Assembly: GCF_003725775.1 (NCBI RefSeq) | Contig: NZ_RJSG01000002.1 | Coordinates: forward strand, 1,330,400-1,394,399 | Length of the DNA: 64,000 nucleotides | Source of the DNA: Nocardioides marmorisolisilvae | Lineage (GTDB): Bacteria; Actinomycetota; Actinomycetes; Propionibacteriales; Nocardioidaceae | Direction: 5' to 3' | Shown here: positions 9,116 to 18,616 of the stretch, one piece after another | Layout: every line of letters starts with the position of its first letter | Position numbering within the stretch: position 1 is the stretch's first letter | Made by a program: the position numbers and the translations under genes | Notes under the pieces: model-generated | Seen by the model: the letters and a program-made list of their open reading frames with translations, nothing else | The model's database searches: none | What the model was told of the DNA's origin: nothing

Positions 9116-10248
9116 CAGCGGAGCACATTCTTCGCGAGCTCGGCCTCGACGGTCTCCCGCAGCTTGTCCTCCAGCGACTCGACGCCGATCTTGCCGATCA
9201 GGTCGTTGAAGAAGCCGTGCACCACCAGACGGCGGGCCTCGGCCTCCTCGATGCCGCGCGAGCGCAGGTAGAACAGCTGGTTGTCGTCGAAGCGACCGGT
9301 GGCAGAGGCGTGCCCGGCGCCCTCGATCTCGCCGGTCTCGATCTCCAGGTTGGGGACCGAGTCGGCCTGGCAGCCGTCGGTGAGGATGAGGTTGCGGTTC
9401 TCCTCGTAGGTCTCGATGCCCTCGGCGACCTTGCGGATCAGCACGTTGCCGATCCAGACCGCGTGCGCACCCTCGCCCTGCAGCGCGCCCTTGTAGACGA
9501 CGTTGCTCCGGGTCTTGGGGGCGGTGTGGTCGACGAACAGCCGGTGCTCGATGTGCTGACCCTCGTCGGCGAAGTACATGCCGAGCATCTCCACCGAGCC
9601 GCCCGGACCGTCGTACTCGGCGGTCGCGTCGTGGCGGACCACGTCACCGCCGAACGAGACCGAGACGTGCTTGAGCGTCGCGTCCCGGCCGATCTTGGCG
9701 TGCTGGGTCGAGTGGTGCACGGCGTCGTCGGCCCAGTCCTGCAGCGAGACGACGGTCAGCTCGGCGCCGTCCTCGAGCACGATCTCGATGTTGTCGGCGA
9801 GCACCGCGGTGCCCTCGAAGTCGAGGACCACGGTGGCCTTGGAGAACTTCTCCGCCACGATCACGGTGTGGGCCGCGCCGGCGGTGTCCGCGCCGGTACC
9901 CACGTGCCGCAGGACCGTGGTCGCCTCGACGACGGCCTCGGCGGGCACGCGCACCAGGGTCACCCCGGTGGCGGCCTCCCAGGCCCGGGCCGAGACCCGG
10001 TCGGTCGGGACGAGCCCGGAGGTGCCGCGCACGACCGCGTCAGCGGCCAGGTGCTCCACGACGACGCCCGGAGCGGCCTCGGACTTGAGCACCACGGCGC
10101 CGTCCGCGAACGGGGCGGAGTCGTGCAGACCGCGCAGCCGCTTGAGCGGGGTGAAGCGCCAGATCTCCTCCATCCCGGTCGGGACCGGGTGGTCGGCCAG
10201 GTCGAACGAGCCCACCGGGTGCAGGTGGGAGGAAACATCGAGACCCAT
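9115..10248 (-). CDS. sufD: SufD, subunit of the SufBCD scaffold
   Basis: A 377-residue SufB/SufD family protein. The C-terminal beta-helix core is clear, with the conserved H in MYFADEGQHIEHRLFVDHTAPKT, the ARASHASATGRFDDNQLFYLRSRG-like end (here GAGHASATGRFDDNQL) and the closing helices. Start ATG 10248 overlaps the sufB stop; the longer frame extending to 10956 is a shadow of sufB. SufD pairs with SufB and SufC to assemble clusters. Confidence 0.93.
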   Translation of the reverse strand: MGLDVSSHLHPVGSFDLADHPVPTGMEEIWRFTPLKRLRGLHDSAPFADGAVVLKSEAAPGVVVEHLAADAVVRGTSGLVPTDRVSARAWEAATGVTLVRVPAEAVVEATTVLRHVGTGADTAGAAHTVIVAEKFSKATVVLDFEGTAVLADNIEIVLEDGAELTVVSLQDWADDAVHHSTQHAKIGRDATLKHVSVSFGGDVVRHDATAEYDGPGGSVEMLGMYFADEGQHIEHRLFVDHTAPKTRSNVVYKGALQGEGAHAVWIGNVLIRKVAEGIETYEENRNLILTDGCQADSVPNLEIETGEIEGAGHASATGRFDDNQLFYLRSRGIEEAEARRLVVHGFFNDLIGKIGVESLEDKLRETVEAELAKNVLR

Positions 10249-11666
10249 CAGCCGACGGCCCCTTCCATCTGGAGCTCGATGAGGCGGTTGAGCTCGAGCG
10301 CGTACTCCATCGGGAGCTCCTTCGCGATCGGCTCGACGAAGCCGCGGACGATCATGGCCATCGCCTCGTCCTGCTCCATGCCACGCGACATCAGGTAGAA
10401 CAGCTGGTCCTCGGAGACCTTCGAGACGCTGGCCTCGTGACCCATCGAGACGTCGTCCTCGCGGATGTCGACGTACGGGTAGGTGTCCGAGCGGCTGATC
10501 TGGTCGACCAGCAGCGCGTCGCAGAGCACGTTGCTCTTGGAGCCGTGCGCGCCCTCGTTGACCTGGATCAGGCCCCGGTACGACGTACGGCCACCGCCGC
10601 GCGCCACCGACTTGCTCAGGATCGAGGACGAGGTGTTCGGGGCGGCGTGCACCATCTTGGCGCCGGCGTCCTGGTGCTGGCCCTCGCCGGCGAACGCGAT
10701 CGAGAGGGTCTCGCCCTTGGCGTGCTCGCCCATCAGGTAGATGGCCGGGTACTTCATGGTGACCTTGGAGCCGATGTTGCCGTCGACCCACTCCATGGTC
10801 GCGCCGGCCTCGCAGACGGCGCGCTTGGTCACCAGGTTGTAGACGTTGTTCGACCAGTTCTGGATGGTCGTGTAGCGGCAGCGGCCGCCCTTCTTCACGA
10901 TGATCTCGACGACCGCGGAGTGCAGCGAGTCGCTGGAGTAGATCGGCGCGGTGCAACCCTCGACGTAGTGCACGTAGGCGTCCTCGTCGACGATGATCAG
11001 CGTCCGCTCGAACTGGCCCATGTTCTCGGTGTTGATGCGGAAGTAGGCCTGCAGCGGGATGTCGACGTGCACGCCCTTCGGCACGTAGATGAACGAGCCG
11101 CCCGACCAGGTCGCGGTGTTCAGCGCGGAGAACTTGTTGTCGCCGACCGGGATGACGGTCGTGAAGTACTCCTTGAAGAGCTCCTCGTGCTCCTTCAGGG
11201 CGGTGTCGGTGTCGACGAAGATGACGCCCTGCTCCTCGAGGTCCTCACGGATCGAGTGGTAGACGACCTCGGACTCGTACTGGGCGGCGACACCGGCGAC
11301 CAGGCGCTGCTTCTCCGCCTCCGGGATGCCGAGCTTGTCGTAGGTGTTCTTGATGTCCTCGGGCAGGTCCTCCCACGAGGCGGCCTGCTTCTCCGAGGAG
11401 CGCACGAAGTACTTGATGTTGTCGAAGTCGATCCCGTCGAGCTCCGCGCCCCAGACCGGCATAGGCTTGCGGCCGAAGAGCTTGAGGCCCTTCAGGCGCA
11501 GGTCGAGCATCCACTGCGGCTCGCTCTTCTTCGCGGAGATGTCGCGCACGACGGCCTCGTTCAGGCCGCGGGTGGCAGCGGCACCGGCCTCGTCGGAGTC
11601 GGCCCAGCCGAAGTCGTAGCGGCCGATCTCCTTCAGCTCGGGGTTCAGATCTTCGATGGAGGTCAT
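10248..11666 (-). CDS. sufB: SufB, scaffold subunit of the SufBCD complex
   Basis: A 472-residue SufB. Recognisable parts are the N-terminal [10 protein letters not shown], the [20 protein letters not shown] core, [10 protein letters not shown] with the conserved cysteine, [10 protein letters not shown], and near the C-terminus [16 protein letters not shown]. It binds the nascent cluster with SufD and SufC. The ATG at 11666 overlaps the sufR stop (ATGA). I see no intein: the chain is of ordinary length, unlike the intein-containing mycobacterial gene. Confidence 0.96.
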   Translation of the reverse strand: MTSIEDLNPELKEIGRYDFGWADSDEAGAAATRGLNEAVVRDISAKKSEPQWMLDLRLKGLKLFGRKPMPVWGAELDGIDFDNIKYFVRSSEKQAASWEDLPEDIKNTYDKLGIPEAEKQRLVAGVAAQYESEVVYHSIREDLEEQGVIFVDTDTALKEHEELFKEYFTTVIPVGDNKFSALNTATWSGGSFIYVPKGVHVDIPLQAYFRINTENMGQFERTLIIVDEDAYVHYVEGCTAPIYSSDSLHSAVVEIIVKKGGRCRYTTIQNWSNNVYNLVTKRAVCEAGATMEWVDGNIGSKVTMKYPAIYLMGEHAKGETLSIAFAGEGQHQDAGAKMVHAAPNTSSSILSKSVARGGGRTSYRGLIQVNEGAHGSKSNVLCDALLVDQISRSDTYPYVDIREDDVSMGHEASVSKVSEDQLFYLMSRGMEQDEAMAMIVRGFVEPIAKELPMEYALELNRLIELQMEGAVG

Positions 11667-12334
11667 CCGATCGACCTTTCCTGGTTGGGGATGCACGTCG
11701 TACACACACCGTCGCCGTGGGCGATGGTGGCAAGCCTCTGCACGTGTGAACCGAGAACGCGACTGATCGCTTCCGTCTCGGCCTCGCACAGCTGCGGGAA
11801 CTCGTGGGCCACGTGGGACACGGGGCAGTGCTGCTGGCACAGCTGGTCTCCGACCACGGGCAGCCGGGTGACCGAGGCGGCGTAGCCCTCGCCGGTGAAG
11901 ATGGCCGCCAGCACCTCGGCGGGCGACAGCTCCGGGTTGGCGGCGGCGACATCGGCGAAGCGCTCCTCGATGAAGCCGGCCCGCCGCTCGGCGAACAGCT
12001 TCACGGCGTCCTCGCCCCCGGTCTCGGCCAGGAACCGCAGCGCCTGGACGGCCAGGTCGTCGTACTGCTGGTCGAACTGGTCACGACCGTTCTCGGTGAG
12101 GATGAACAGCTTCGCGGGACGCCCGCGACCACGGACGGTGGCACGCGGCTCGCGCACCTCGATCGCGCCATCGGCGAGCAGGTGGTCCAGGTGACGACGC
12201 ACGGCGGCCGGGGTCAGCGCCAGGCGCTCACCGAGGGCCGCGGCGGTCGAGGCGCCGTTCTCCAGGATCGACCGAGCCACGCGCTCACGCGTCGGCGCAT
12301 CTGACCCTGCGGTCAGGCTCTGGTCGATTTCCAC
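11663..12334 (-). CDS. sufR: SufR, iron-sulfur-sensing ArsR/DeoR-like repressor of the suf operon
   Basis: A 223-residue regulator. Residues 15-75 form a winged helix-turn-helix ([27 protein letters not shown]). The C-terminal half carries C166, C170, C183, C211 and C214, the set expected to hold the iron-sulfur cluster. SufR normally represses its own operon when clusters are sufficient. The GTG at 12334 is the first usable start, and a promoter-like element lies so close to it that the transcript is probably leaderless. Its stop overlaps sufB, so it heads the operon as in Mycobacterium. Confidence 0.93.
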   Translation of the reverse strand: MEIDQSLTAGSDAPTRERVARSILENGASTAAALGERLALTPAAVRRHLDHLLADGAIEVREPRATVRGRGRPAKLFILTENGRDQFDQQYDDLAVQALRFLAETGGEDAVKLFAERRAGFIEERFADVAAANPELSPAEVLAAIFTGEGYAASVTRLPVVGDQLCQQHCPVSHVAHEFPQLCEAETEAISRVLGSHVQRLATIAHGDGVCTTCIPNQERSIG

Positions 12335-12370
12335 AACACCAGTGTGCCGTTAATGAATTCAAGGTTTCAA
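12331..12370 (-). promoter_or_regulatory. sufR promoter with overlapping SufR operator
   Basis: On the minus strand TTGAAA (12370-12365), an 18-base spacer and CACACT (12346-12341) are followed six bases later by the GTG start, so +1 is probably the start codon. An ACACT-N5-TGTGG sequence (12345-12331) covers the -10 and the first two bases of the start codon. The published mycobacterial SufR site is, as I recall, ACACT-N5-TGTGA, one base different. Binding here would block transcription directly. Confidence 0.55.
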
Positions 12371-12448
12371 ATAAGGCTCCCCTAACTCACATGCCCCGAT
12401 CTTCCGCTGTGTTCCGCGTCACGTTCGCGCACCTGCACCGTCCCTTCT

Positions 12449-12489
12449 TCAACCAAGGGTCAACCAACACTCCCCGGCAGTTCGCCGGG
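12449..12489. other. Intergenic direct repeat and hairpin before the flippase-like gene
   Basis: The 229-base gap between sufR and the gene at 12564 holds the sufR promoter at its left end. The rest has two copies of TCAACCAA (12449-12456 region and 12460-12467) 11 bases apart, one helical turn, and a perfect hairpin CCCGGC-AGTTC-GCCGGG (12473-12489) followed by TCGTTTT. No gene was found here. The hairpin might act in the leader of the downstream gene; its role is unknown. Confidence 0.35.
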
Positions 12490-12563
12490 TCGTTTTCCGG
12501 CACCTGATTCCCTTCAGTCGAACCGAGAACGGCCGATGGAACACCCGAGGCGGGGAGGGTGGA

Positions 12564-13451
12564 ATGACGCTGCACAAGGTGCTGCACTCACGGGTGCTGC
12601 TGGTGCTCGGCACGGTGCTGGCTCTGGTCGTGCCCGTGTTGACGGTGCCCCGCCTCCCCCACGTCAGCCCCTGGCCGCTGCTCATCGCGATGGTCCCCTG
12701 GGTGCTGGCCAAGTACCTGCTCTGCCCGCTGCGCTGGCGGCTGCTGACGCCGCCCGGTCCGGACGGCCGCCAGAGCAACCTGTGGCACCTGCGCGCCTAC
12801 GCCGAGGCCGAGCTGCTCGGACTCGCCACCCCGGGCCACGTCGGAGCAGACGTCTGGCGGATGCGGCGCCTGACCAAGGCCGGCCTGGGCCGCGGCGACG
12901 CCGTCCTCTCAGTCGGCCTGGACCGGCTCGTCGGGGCCGTCGGCCTGACCGTCTTCCTCGCCTTCGCCGCGACCGACCTGGACAGCCCGCTGGTGATCGT
13001 CGCGCTGGCTGTCGGCGTCGTCCTGGTCGTCGGCGCCCTGCTCGCCCGCCAGTACCGGCCGAGCCTGCTGCCCAGCGGCCCGTTGCCGAGCATGAAGGCG
13101 CTCGCCGTCGGCTTCGTCATCTCCGCGGTCTTCCAGGTCTCGATCGCCGGCCTGCTCCTCGGCGCCATCGCCGCGACCGGCCACTCGCTCTCGCTCTGGG
13201 CGATCTTCGGTGCCTTCGGGGCCAGCCAGCTCGCCGGAGCGGTGCCCGGTCCGAACGGCGCGAGCCCGCGCGAGGCCGCCCTGGTCGTGGCCCTGGCCGC
13301 TCTCGGCGTCCCGTGGCTCGCCGCCACCGCCGCGGTCACCCTCAAGGCCGCACTGGCCTGGCTGCCGGCCCTGGCTCTGGGTGGGATCAGCCTGATCCTG
13401 CTGCGCCGTCAAACCAAGGCCCTCAGCAGCCTCTCAGTCCCTGCCCTCTAG
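12564..13451 (+). CDS. Flippase-like integral membrane protein (LPG synthase TM-domain/UPF0104 type)
   Basis: A 295-residue protein with about seven to eight hydrophobic helices, arginine-rich cytoplasmic loops (LRWRLLTPPG), and the GHVGADVWRM and GAVPGPNGASPREAALV segments typical of the lysylphosphatidylglycerol synthase transmembrane family (also called AglD2 or UPF0104). Family members are thought to move or handle lipid-linked molecules; no soluble synthase domain is attached here. The start has a strong GGCGGGGAGGG upstream. In mycobacteria the same slot between suf and the ABC genes holds an unrelated membrane protein, Rv1459c. Confidence 0.7.
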   Translation: MTLHKVLHSRVLLVLGTVLALVVPVLTVPRLPHVSPWPLLIAMVPWVLAKYLLCPLRWRLLTPPGPDGRQSNLWHLRAYAEAELLGLATPGHVGADVWRMRRLTKAGLGRGDAVLSVGLDRLVGAVGLTVFLAFAATDLDSPLVIVALAVGVVLVVGALLARQYRPSLLPSGPLPSMKALAVGFVISAVFQVSIAGLLLGAIAATGHSLSLWAIFGAFGASQLAGAVPGPNGASPREAALVVALAALGVPWLAATAAVTLKAALAWLPALALGGISLILLRRQTKALSSLSVPAL

Positions 13452-13454
13452 AAT
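13449..13454 (+). promoter_or_regulatory. -10 element (TAGAAT) for the ABC genes
   Basis: TAGAAT lies exactly six bases before the GTG at 13461 and shares its first three bases with the TAG stop of the preceding gene. This spacing fits a leaderless transcript for the ABC ATPase gene. No clear -35 is seen. Confidence 0.4.
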
Positions 13455-13460
13455 CCGCGG

Positions 13461-14393
13461 GTGCCTTCGTCCCCCGCAGTCGAGGTCGCCGGCCTCGTGA
13501 TGCGGTACGGCGACAAGGTGGCCGTCGACGGCCTCGATCTCCGCGTCGAGCGCGGCACCATCACCGCGGTCCTCGGCCCGAACGGCGCCGGCAAGACCAC
13601 CACGCTGGAGACCTGCGAGGGCTACCGGAAGCCGCAGGCGGGCACCGTCCGGGTGCTCGGGCTCGACCCGGTCGCCGACCACCGCGCGCTGCTCCCGCGC
13701 ATCGGCGTGATGCTCCAGGGCTCCGGCGCCTGGTCCGGGGTGCGGGCGATGGAGATGCTGCGCCACATCGCCACGCTGCACGCGAACCCGCTGGACGTCG
13801 ACATGCTGGCCGAGCGCGTCGGCCTCGGCGACTGCGGCCGGACGCCGTACCGCCGCCTCTCCGGGGGCCAGCAGCAGCGCCTGGGTCTCGCGATGGCCGT
13901 CGTCGGCCGGCCCGAGGTGGTCTTCGTCGACGAACCGACCGCCGGGATGGACCCGCTGGCGCGGCGCACCACCTGGGAGCTGCTCACCGAGCTGCGCGAC
14001 GACGGTGTCACCGTCGTCCTCACGACCCACTACATGGACGAGGCCGAGCGCCTCGCCGACCAGATCCACATCATCGACCACGGCCGGATGATCGCCAGCG
14101 GTTCGCCGCTCGAGCTGACCCGGGGTGGCACCGCGACGATCCGGCTGGTCGTCACCAAGCCGTTCCCGGACGGCGCACCCGCCAGCCTGCAGGCCGCCCT
14201 CGGTGACGGCGTCGAGGTCACCCCGATCAACGAGGTCAGCCTCCTGGTCACCGGACCGGCCGACCACACCACGCTGGCCACCGTCGGTCGCTGGTGCGAG
14301 GAGCAGGGCGTGCTCCCGGAGTCGCTCAACCTGGGCCAGCGCAACCTCGAGGATGTCTTCCTCGAGCTCACCGGACGGGAGCTGAAGCCGTGA
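13461..14393 (+). CDS. ABC exporter ATP-binding protein
   Basis: A 310-residue ATPase of the ABC-2 (DrrA-like) group. Walker A GPNGAGKTT, Q-loop GVMLQGSG, signature LSGGQQQRLGLAM, Walker B VVFVDEPTAGMDP and H-loop LTTHYMDEAE are all intact. About 80 residues follow the ATPase core, as in exporters with a C-terminal accessory region. It overlaps the permease gene by four bases (GTGA). ABC genes of this kind regularly stand next to ctaA in actinobacteria, suggesting but not proving a role in heme A or cytochrome oxidase biogenesis. Confidence 0.88.
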   Translation: MPSSPAVEVAGLVMRYGDKVAVDGLDLRVERGTITAVLGPNGAGKTTTLETCEGYRKPQAGTVRVLGLDPVADHRALLPRIGVMLQGSGAWSGVRAMEMLRHIATLHANPLDVDMLAERVGLGDCGRTPYRRLSGGQQQRLGLAMAVVGRPEVVFVDEPTAGMDPLARRTTWELLTELRDDGVTVVLTTHYMDEAERLADQIHIIDHGRMIASGSPLELTRGGTATIRLVVTKPFPDGAPASLQAALGDGVEVTPINEVSLLVTGPADHTTLATVGRWCEEQGVLPESLNLGQRNLEDVFLELTGRELKP

Positions 14394-15169
14394 GCGGCAC
14401 CTTCACCCCGATGCCCGGAGGCGCGCCCCTGCTCCGGCAGGTCGCTGCCCAGGCGAGCATGGAAGCCCGGTTGATGCTCCGCAACGGCGAGCAGCTGCTG
14501 CTGGCCGTGGTGATCCCGGTGATCGTGCTCATCGGCGGCGTCCAGGCGGCCAAGCACGAGGGGTTCGACTTCGGGCTCCCGCAGAAGCCGATCGACGCGC
14601 TGACCCCGGGTGTCCTCGCCCTGGCGGTGATGTCGACCGCGTTCACCTCGCTCGCCATCGCGACCGGCTTCGAGCGCCGGTACGGCGTCATCAAGCGCCT
14701 CGGTGCCTCGCCGCTCCCCCGGGCCGGACTGCTGGTCGGCAAGATCGGCGCCCTGTTCCTCGTCGAGCTCCTCCAGGTCGTGGTGATCAGCGCGGTCGCC
14801 TTCGCGATGGGCTGGAACCCGCACGGCGGGGTCGTGACGGTGCTGCTGGGTCTGGAGACGGTGCTGCTCGGCACGGCGGCCTTCGCCAGCCTCGGACTGC
14901 TCGTCGCCGGGACGCTTCGTGCCGAGGCGACCCTGGCCGCAGCGAACCTGATCTACCTGCTGCTCATGGCCGGCGGTGCCGTGGTGCTGCCCGCGTCGTC
15001 GTACGGGGCTGGTGAGCAGGTGCTGACGTTCCTCCCGTCCGGAGCCCTCGGCGAGGCCATGCGCGGCGCGCTCATCCACGGTGACTGCTACGGCCGCGAC
15101 CAGCTCGTCCTGCTCGCCTGGGCCGTTCTCGGCACCGTGATCACCGCAAGGACCTTCAAGTGGGAGTGA
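14390..15169 (+). CDS. ABC-2 type exporter permease
   Basis: A 259-residue membrane protein with about six hydrophobic segments, the ERRYGVIKRLGASPL coupling-helix motif of ABC-2 permeases, and the closing LPSGALGEAMRGAL region. GTG 14390 overlaps the ATPase stop, and the gene runs ten bases into ctaA. The substrate is unknown. Together with the ATPase it corresponds to the Rv1457c-Rv1458c pair beside the mycobacterial heme A synthase. Confidence 0.85.
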   Translation: MSGTFTPMPGGAPLLRQVAAQASMEARLMLRNGEQLLLAVVIPVIVLIGGVQAAKHEGFDFGLPQKPIDALTPGVLALAVMSTAFTSLAIATGFERRYGVIKRLGASPLPRAGLLVGKIGALFLVELLQVVVISAVAFAMGWNPHGGVVTVLLGLETVLLGTAAFASLGLLVAGTLRAEATLAAANLIYLLLMAGGAVVLPASSYGAGEQVLTFLPSGALGEAMRGALIHGDCYGRDQLVLLAWAVLGTVITARTFKWE

Positions 15170-16032
15170 ACCTGGCGGGCCGTCTGCGCACCTTGGCGTG
15201 GGCGACCCTGATCGCCAACATCGTCATCGTGGTGACCGGAGGCGCGGTCCGGCTGACCGGGTCCGGCCTCGGCTGCCCGACCTGGCCTCGTTGCACCGAC
15301 GACGCGCTCACCCCGCGGCACGCGCTCACCGCGCACTCCGCGATCGAGTTCGGCAACCGGTCCCTGACCTTCGTGCTCACCGCGATCGCCGTGCTGACGT
15401 TCATCGCGGCGTACCAGGCCGTGAAGGCCGGCGGGCGCACGCAGCTGCGCACGGTCGCGTTCTGGCTGGCCCTGTCGATCCCGGCCCAGGCCGTGCTCGG
15501 CGGCATCACGGTGAAGACGCACCTGAACCCGTGGGTCGTCGGGTTCCACCTGCTGTTCTCGATGTCGATCATCGGGCTCGCCGCCGTCTACATCCGGATG
15601 ATGGACGGGCCGCTCCCGGCCCCGACGGCCGGCCGCCCGGTGACGCTGCTCGCCTGGGCGATGGGTGCCGCGGGCGTCGCCGTCCTGGTGGTCGGCACGA
15701 TCGTCACCGGCTCCGGACCGCACGCCGGCGACGACCACTCCAAGCGCAACGGCCTCTCACCCCTGCAGCTCAGCCAGCTGCACGCCGACCTGGTGTTCCT
15801 CTTCGTCGGCCTCACGATCGGCCTGCTGTTCGTGCTCTGGGCCACGGGTGCGCGACCTGAGGCCCTCCGCGCTGCCAGACTGCTGCTGATCGTGGAGATC
15901 GCCCAGGGCGCCATCGGCTTCGTGCAGTACTTCACGCACCTACCGGTGGTCCTGGTCGGGTTCCACATGCTCGGGGCCGCGCTGATCATGGCGGTCATGA
16001 CCTGGACGGTGCTGTCGACACGAGAGGCGTAG
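15160..16032 (+). CDS. ctaA: Heme A synthase
   Basis: A 290-residue COX15/CtaA protein with eight predicted helices in two repeats. The first repeat has VTGGAVRLTGSGLGCPTWPRC with a cysteine pair and the histidines of HSAIEF and GGITV..H; the second has GTIVTGSGPHAGD, QLHADLVFLF and GFHMLGAAL. The enzyme oxidises the heme O methyl group for cytochrome aa3. GTG 15160 or GTG 15166 could start translation; both overlap the permease end. ctaB for the preceding step is only 1.5 kb away. Confidence 0.93.
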   Translation: MGVNLAGRLRTLAWATLIANIVIVVTGGAVRLTGSGLGCPTWPRCTDDALTPRHALTAHSAIEFGNRSLTFVLTAIAVLTFIAAYQAVKAGGRTQLRTVAFWLALSIPAQAVLGGITVKTHLNPWVVGFHLLFSMSIIGLAAVYIRMMDGPLPAPTAGRPVTLLAWAMGAAGVAVLVVGTIVTGSGPHAGDDHSKRNGLSPLQLSQLHADLVFLFVGLTIGLLFVLWATGARPEALRAARLLLIVEIAQGAIGFVQYFTHLPVVLVGFHMLGAALIMAVMTWTVLSTREA

Positions 16033-16036
16033 CGCG

Positions 16037-16408
16037 ATGGGCGGAACCGGCGGACACCTGGTGTACGACGCCGACTGCGGCTTCTGCACCCGTTCCGCGC
16101 ACTGGCTCGACGAGGCCCCCGTCGCCTGGCACACCCTGGACCTGGACGCCGTGCAGGTGACCCAGGCCGAGGCGGACGCCAACGCCGGCTACCTGGAGGG
16201 CGGGAAGATCACCCACCTCGGCGCCGATGCGATCGGCGCAGCGCTCCGAGCGAAGCGAGGAGGCGGCCGCCTGCTGGGGATCTTGCTCGCGACGCCCGGG
16301 ATCCGCGAGATCGCCCACCTCGTCTACCCCCGGATCGCAGCGAACCGCCACCGGATGCCCGGCGGCACCGCCGCCTGCAAGATCGAGCCTCCGAAGGAGT
16401 CGCGATGA
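16037..16408 (+). CDS. DCC-family (DUF393) thioredoxin-like protein
   Basis: A 123-residue protein beginning with the DUF393 motif VYDADCGFCTRSAHWL, where the CxxC-like cysteines C14 and C17 suggest thiol-disulfide chemistry. The rest carries the GADAIGAAL segment and a LVYPRIAANRHRMPGG end typical of the family. It sits four bases after ctaA and overlaps the LtrA-like gene. A role in metal or heme delivery near ctaA is possible but is only inferred from position. Confidence 0.75.
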   Translation: MGGTGGHLVYDADCGFCTRSAHWLDEAPVAWHTLDLDAVQVTQAEADANAGYLEGGKITHLGADAIGAALRAKRGGGRLLGILLATPGIREIAHLVYPRIAANRHRMPGGTAACKIEPPKESR

Positions 16409-17598
16409 GCTACACCTACGTGCCGTGGCGCCTCCCGCTGGACGGCCGCGACCCCGACGAGGAGCACCGCGCCTCCACACCGCTCGAGCTGCTCTTCGAC
16501 CTGAGCTTCGTCGTCGCGGTGGCTGCCGCCGCCGCCTCCCTGCACCACGAGCTGGAGTTCGGCCACTTCGACGGCCTGGTCCCGTTCGCGATGATGTTCT
16601 TCGGCATCTGGTGGGCGTGGCTGAACTACTCCTGGTTCGCCAGCTCCTACGACACCGGTGACGTCGTCTTCCGCCTGGTGACCTTCGTGATCCTGACCGG
16701 GGTGCTCGTGCTCGCGGCCGGGGTCCCGCGCGTCTTCGACGACGACCCGGACTTCAAGATCGTCGTGGTCGGCTACCTGATCATGCGGGCCGCACTGGTC
16801 CCGATGTGGCTGCGGGTAGCCCACGACTCCCCCGGGGTCCGCCCGATCGCCCTGCGCTACGCAGCCGGCATCACCGTCGTCCAGATCCTCTGGGTCGCCC
16901 GCCTCGGCTTCCCGGACGGCGCGGTCGGCATCCTCAGCTTCATCTCGCTGGCGGTCGCCGAGATGGCGATCCCGTACTGGGCCGAGAACAGCATCGAGGA
17001 GTACACGCCCTGGCACGTCGAGCACATCGTCGAGCGGTTCAGCCTGTTCACGATCATCGTCCTCGGCGAGGTCATCCTGGCCACCACCCAGGCGATCTCG
17101 GCCACGCTGGACGGCCACGGACTCACCTGGGACCTGACCGGCGTGATCGCCGGCGGATTGTTGCTCGTCCTCTCGCTCTGGTGGATCTACTTCAAGCGCT
17201 CCATGGAGGAGTGCATCAACGGCCGGAACGGGTTCGTGTTCGGCTACGCGCACTACTTCCTGCTCGGCTCGGTCGCCGCGCTCGGCGCCGCCCTGGCGAC
17301 CTGCGTCAACGTGGTCGAGCACGACGCCGAGGGCATCGGTCCCACATCCGCAGCCCTCTGCGTCTCAGCCGCGGTCAGCGTCTACCTGCTGGCCCTGGGC
17401 AGCATCCACGCCTACGGCGATCGCAGCTTCCGCACGATGACCGGTCCGGTCGCGATCGCTGCGCTGACGTTCGTCGCCGCGTTCATCGGTACGGCGCTCA
17501 CCGACCACGTCGGGCTGAGCGTGCTGCTGATCGGCGTCGTCGCCACCGGCGCCGTGGTCGACCACCAGGTCCGACGCGCGCCGCTGACTACCGGCTGA
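16405..17598 (+). CDS. LtrA-family (low temperature requirement A) membrane protein
   Basis: A 397-residue protein with about ten to twelve hydrophobic helices and the LtrA marks [32 protein letters not shown], and [19 protein letters not shown]. The family is named after a Listeria growth-at-cold phenotype, and its biochemical function is not settled. It overlaps the DCC gene by four bases, and its last 11 bases overlap the end of ctaB on the other strand. Confidence 0.85.
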   Translation: MSYTYVPWRLPLDGRDPDEEHRASTPLELLFDLSFVVAVAAAAASLHHELEFGHFDGLVPFAMMFFGIWWAWLNYSWFASSYDTGDVVFRLVTFVILTGVLVLAAGVPRVFDDDPDFKIVVVGYLIMRAALVPMWLRVAHDSPGVRPIALRYAAGITVVQILWVARLGFPDGAVGILSFISLAVAEMAIPYWAENSIEEYTPWHVEHIVERFSLFTIIVLGEVILATTQAISATLDGHGLTWDLTGVIAGGLLLVLSLWWIYFKRSMEECINGRNGFVFGYAHYFLLGSVAALGAALATCVNVVEHDAEGIGPTSAALCVSAAVSVYLLALGSIHAYGDRSFRTMTGPVAIAALTFVAAFIGTALTDHVGLSVLLIGVVATGAVVDHQVRRAPLTTG

Positions 17599-18529
17599 GC
17601 AGCGGGTCGAGGGCGACCGCGACGAACAGCAGCGACAGGTACAGGTTCGACCAGTGGAAGAGCCGCATCGGCTTGATCACGCTCAGGTCGTCGCTGGTGC
17701 GCGAGCGCGCCCACATCAGGTGCGCCTCGACGAGGAACGTCGCCCCCAGCACCACCGCGGCGATCGGGTAGAACACGCCCGTGCCCGCGATCGGCCACAG
17801 GGCCAGCGAGACCGCGACCATCACCCAGGAGTAGGCCACGATCTGACGGGCGACGGCCTCGCCCGAGCGCAGCACGGGCAGCATCGGGACGTCGACCGCC
17901 GCGTAGTCGTCGCGGTAGCGCATCGCCAGCGCCCAGGTGTGCGGGGGCGTCCAGAAGAAGACGACCAGGAACAGCACCACCGGCGCCCAGGCCAGCCCGT
18001 TGGTGACCGCGGTCCAGCCGATCAGAGCCGGGAAGCAGCCGGCGAGCCCGCCCCAGACGATGTTCTGGGTGGTCCGGCGCTTGAGCACCATCGTGTAGAC
18101 GAAGAGGTAGAAGGCCGAGGCGGCCAGGGCGAGACCGGCCGAGAGCCAGTTCACCCAGAGTCCGAGCACCAGCGTCGAGACGATCGCCAGGACGATGCCG
18201 AAGACGAAGGCCGCCCGCGGGGACACGATGTGCCGCGGCAGCGCCCGGCGACGCGTGCGGCGCATCTGCTCGTCGATGTCGCGGTCGTAGACGCAGTTGA
18301 GGGCGTTCGCGCTCCCGGCGGACAGGGTGCCGCCGAGGACGGTGGCCACCACGAGCCCGAGCGACGGAACCCCCTGGGCGGCGAAGAACATCACCGGCAC
18401 GGTGGTCAGCAGCAGCAGCTCGATGACCCGGGGCTTGGTGAGCCCGACGTAGGCCGCGATGACGTCCCGCAGGGTCGCTCCAACAGGCGTCTGTCCGGTG
18501 ACGGACGCGTGGGAGTCGACCGCGGTCAC
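17588..18529 (-). CDS. ctaB: Protoheme IX farnesyltransferase (heme O synthase)
   Basis: A 313-residue UbiA-superfamily prenyltransferase with about nine helices. The first aspartate-rich motif is [15 protein letters not shown] and the second substrate loop [15 protein letters not shown]. It attaches farnesyl to heme B, giving the substrate for CtaA. The GTG start at 18529 gives the normal N-terminus before [12 protein letters not shown]. It is transcribed divergently from tkt, the usual actinobacterial arrangement. An alanine replaces the common proline in RRRALPRH; the significance is unknown. Confidence 0.94.
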   Translation of the reverse strand: MTAVDSHASVTGQTPVGATLRDVIAAYVGLTKPRVIELLLLTTVPVMFFAAQGVPSLGLVVATVLGGTLSAGSANALNCVYDRDIDEQMRRTRRRALPRHIVSPRAAFVFGIVLAIVSTLVLGLWVNWLSAGLALAASAFYLFVYTMVLKRRTTQNIVWGGLAGCFPALIGWTAVTNGLAWAPVVLFLVVFFWTPPHTWALAMRYRDDYAAVDVPMLPVLRSGEAVARQIVAYSWVMVAVSLALWPIAGTGVFYPIAAVVLGATFLVEAHLMWARSRTSDDLSVIKPMRLFHWSNLYLSLLFVAVALDPLLSR

Positions 18530-18568
18530 GCAGGCCCTCGCCTTCTACTCGTCGCTGTAGCCCGCGTG

Positions 18569-18574
18569 AGTCTA
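18569..18574 (-). promoter_or_regulatory. Possible -10 element (TAGACT) for ctaB
   Basis: In the 87-base ctaB-tkt gap, TAGACT on the minus strand lies about 40 bases before the ctaB start, with a purine-rich GAAGGCGAGGG nearer the GTG. This could give a short untranslated leader. There is no convincing -35. Confidence 0.3.
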
Positions 18575-18604
18575 TCCCGGTTCCAACGGCCGTTCTGCCG
18601 TGGG

Positions 18605-18610
18605 TAGGCT
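18605..18610 (+). promoter_or_regulatory. -10 element (TAGGCT) of the tkt operon
   Basis: TAGGCT ends six bases before the tkt ATG, consistent with leaderless transcription of the whole tkt-tal-pgi-zwf-opcA-pgl operon. TTCCAA lies 18 bases upstream as a weak -35. No Shine-Dalgarno sequence fits in the remaining space. Confidence 0.45.
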
Positions 18611-18616
18611 CGCCCC

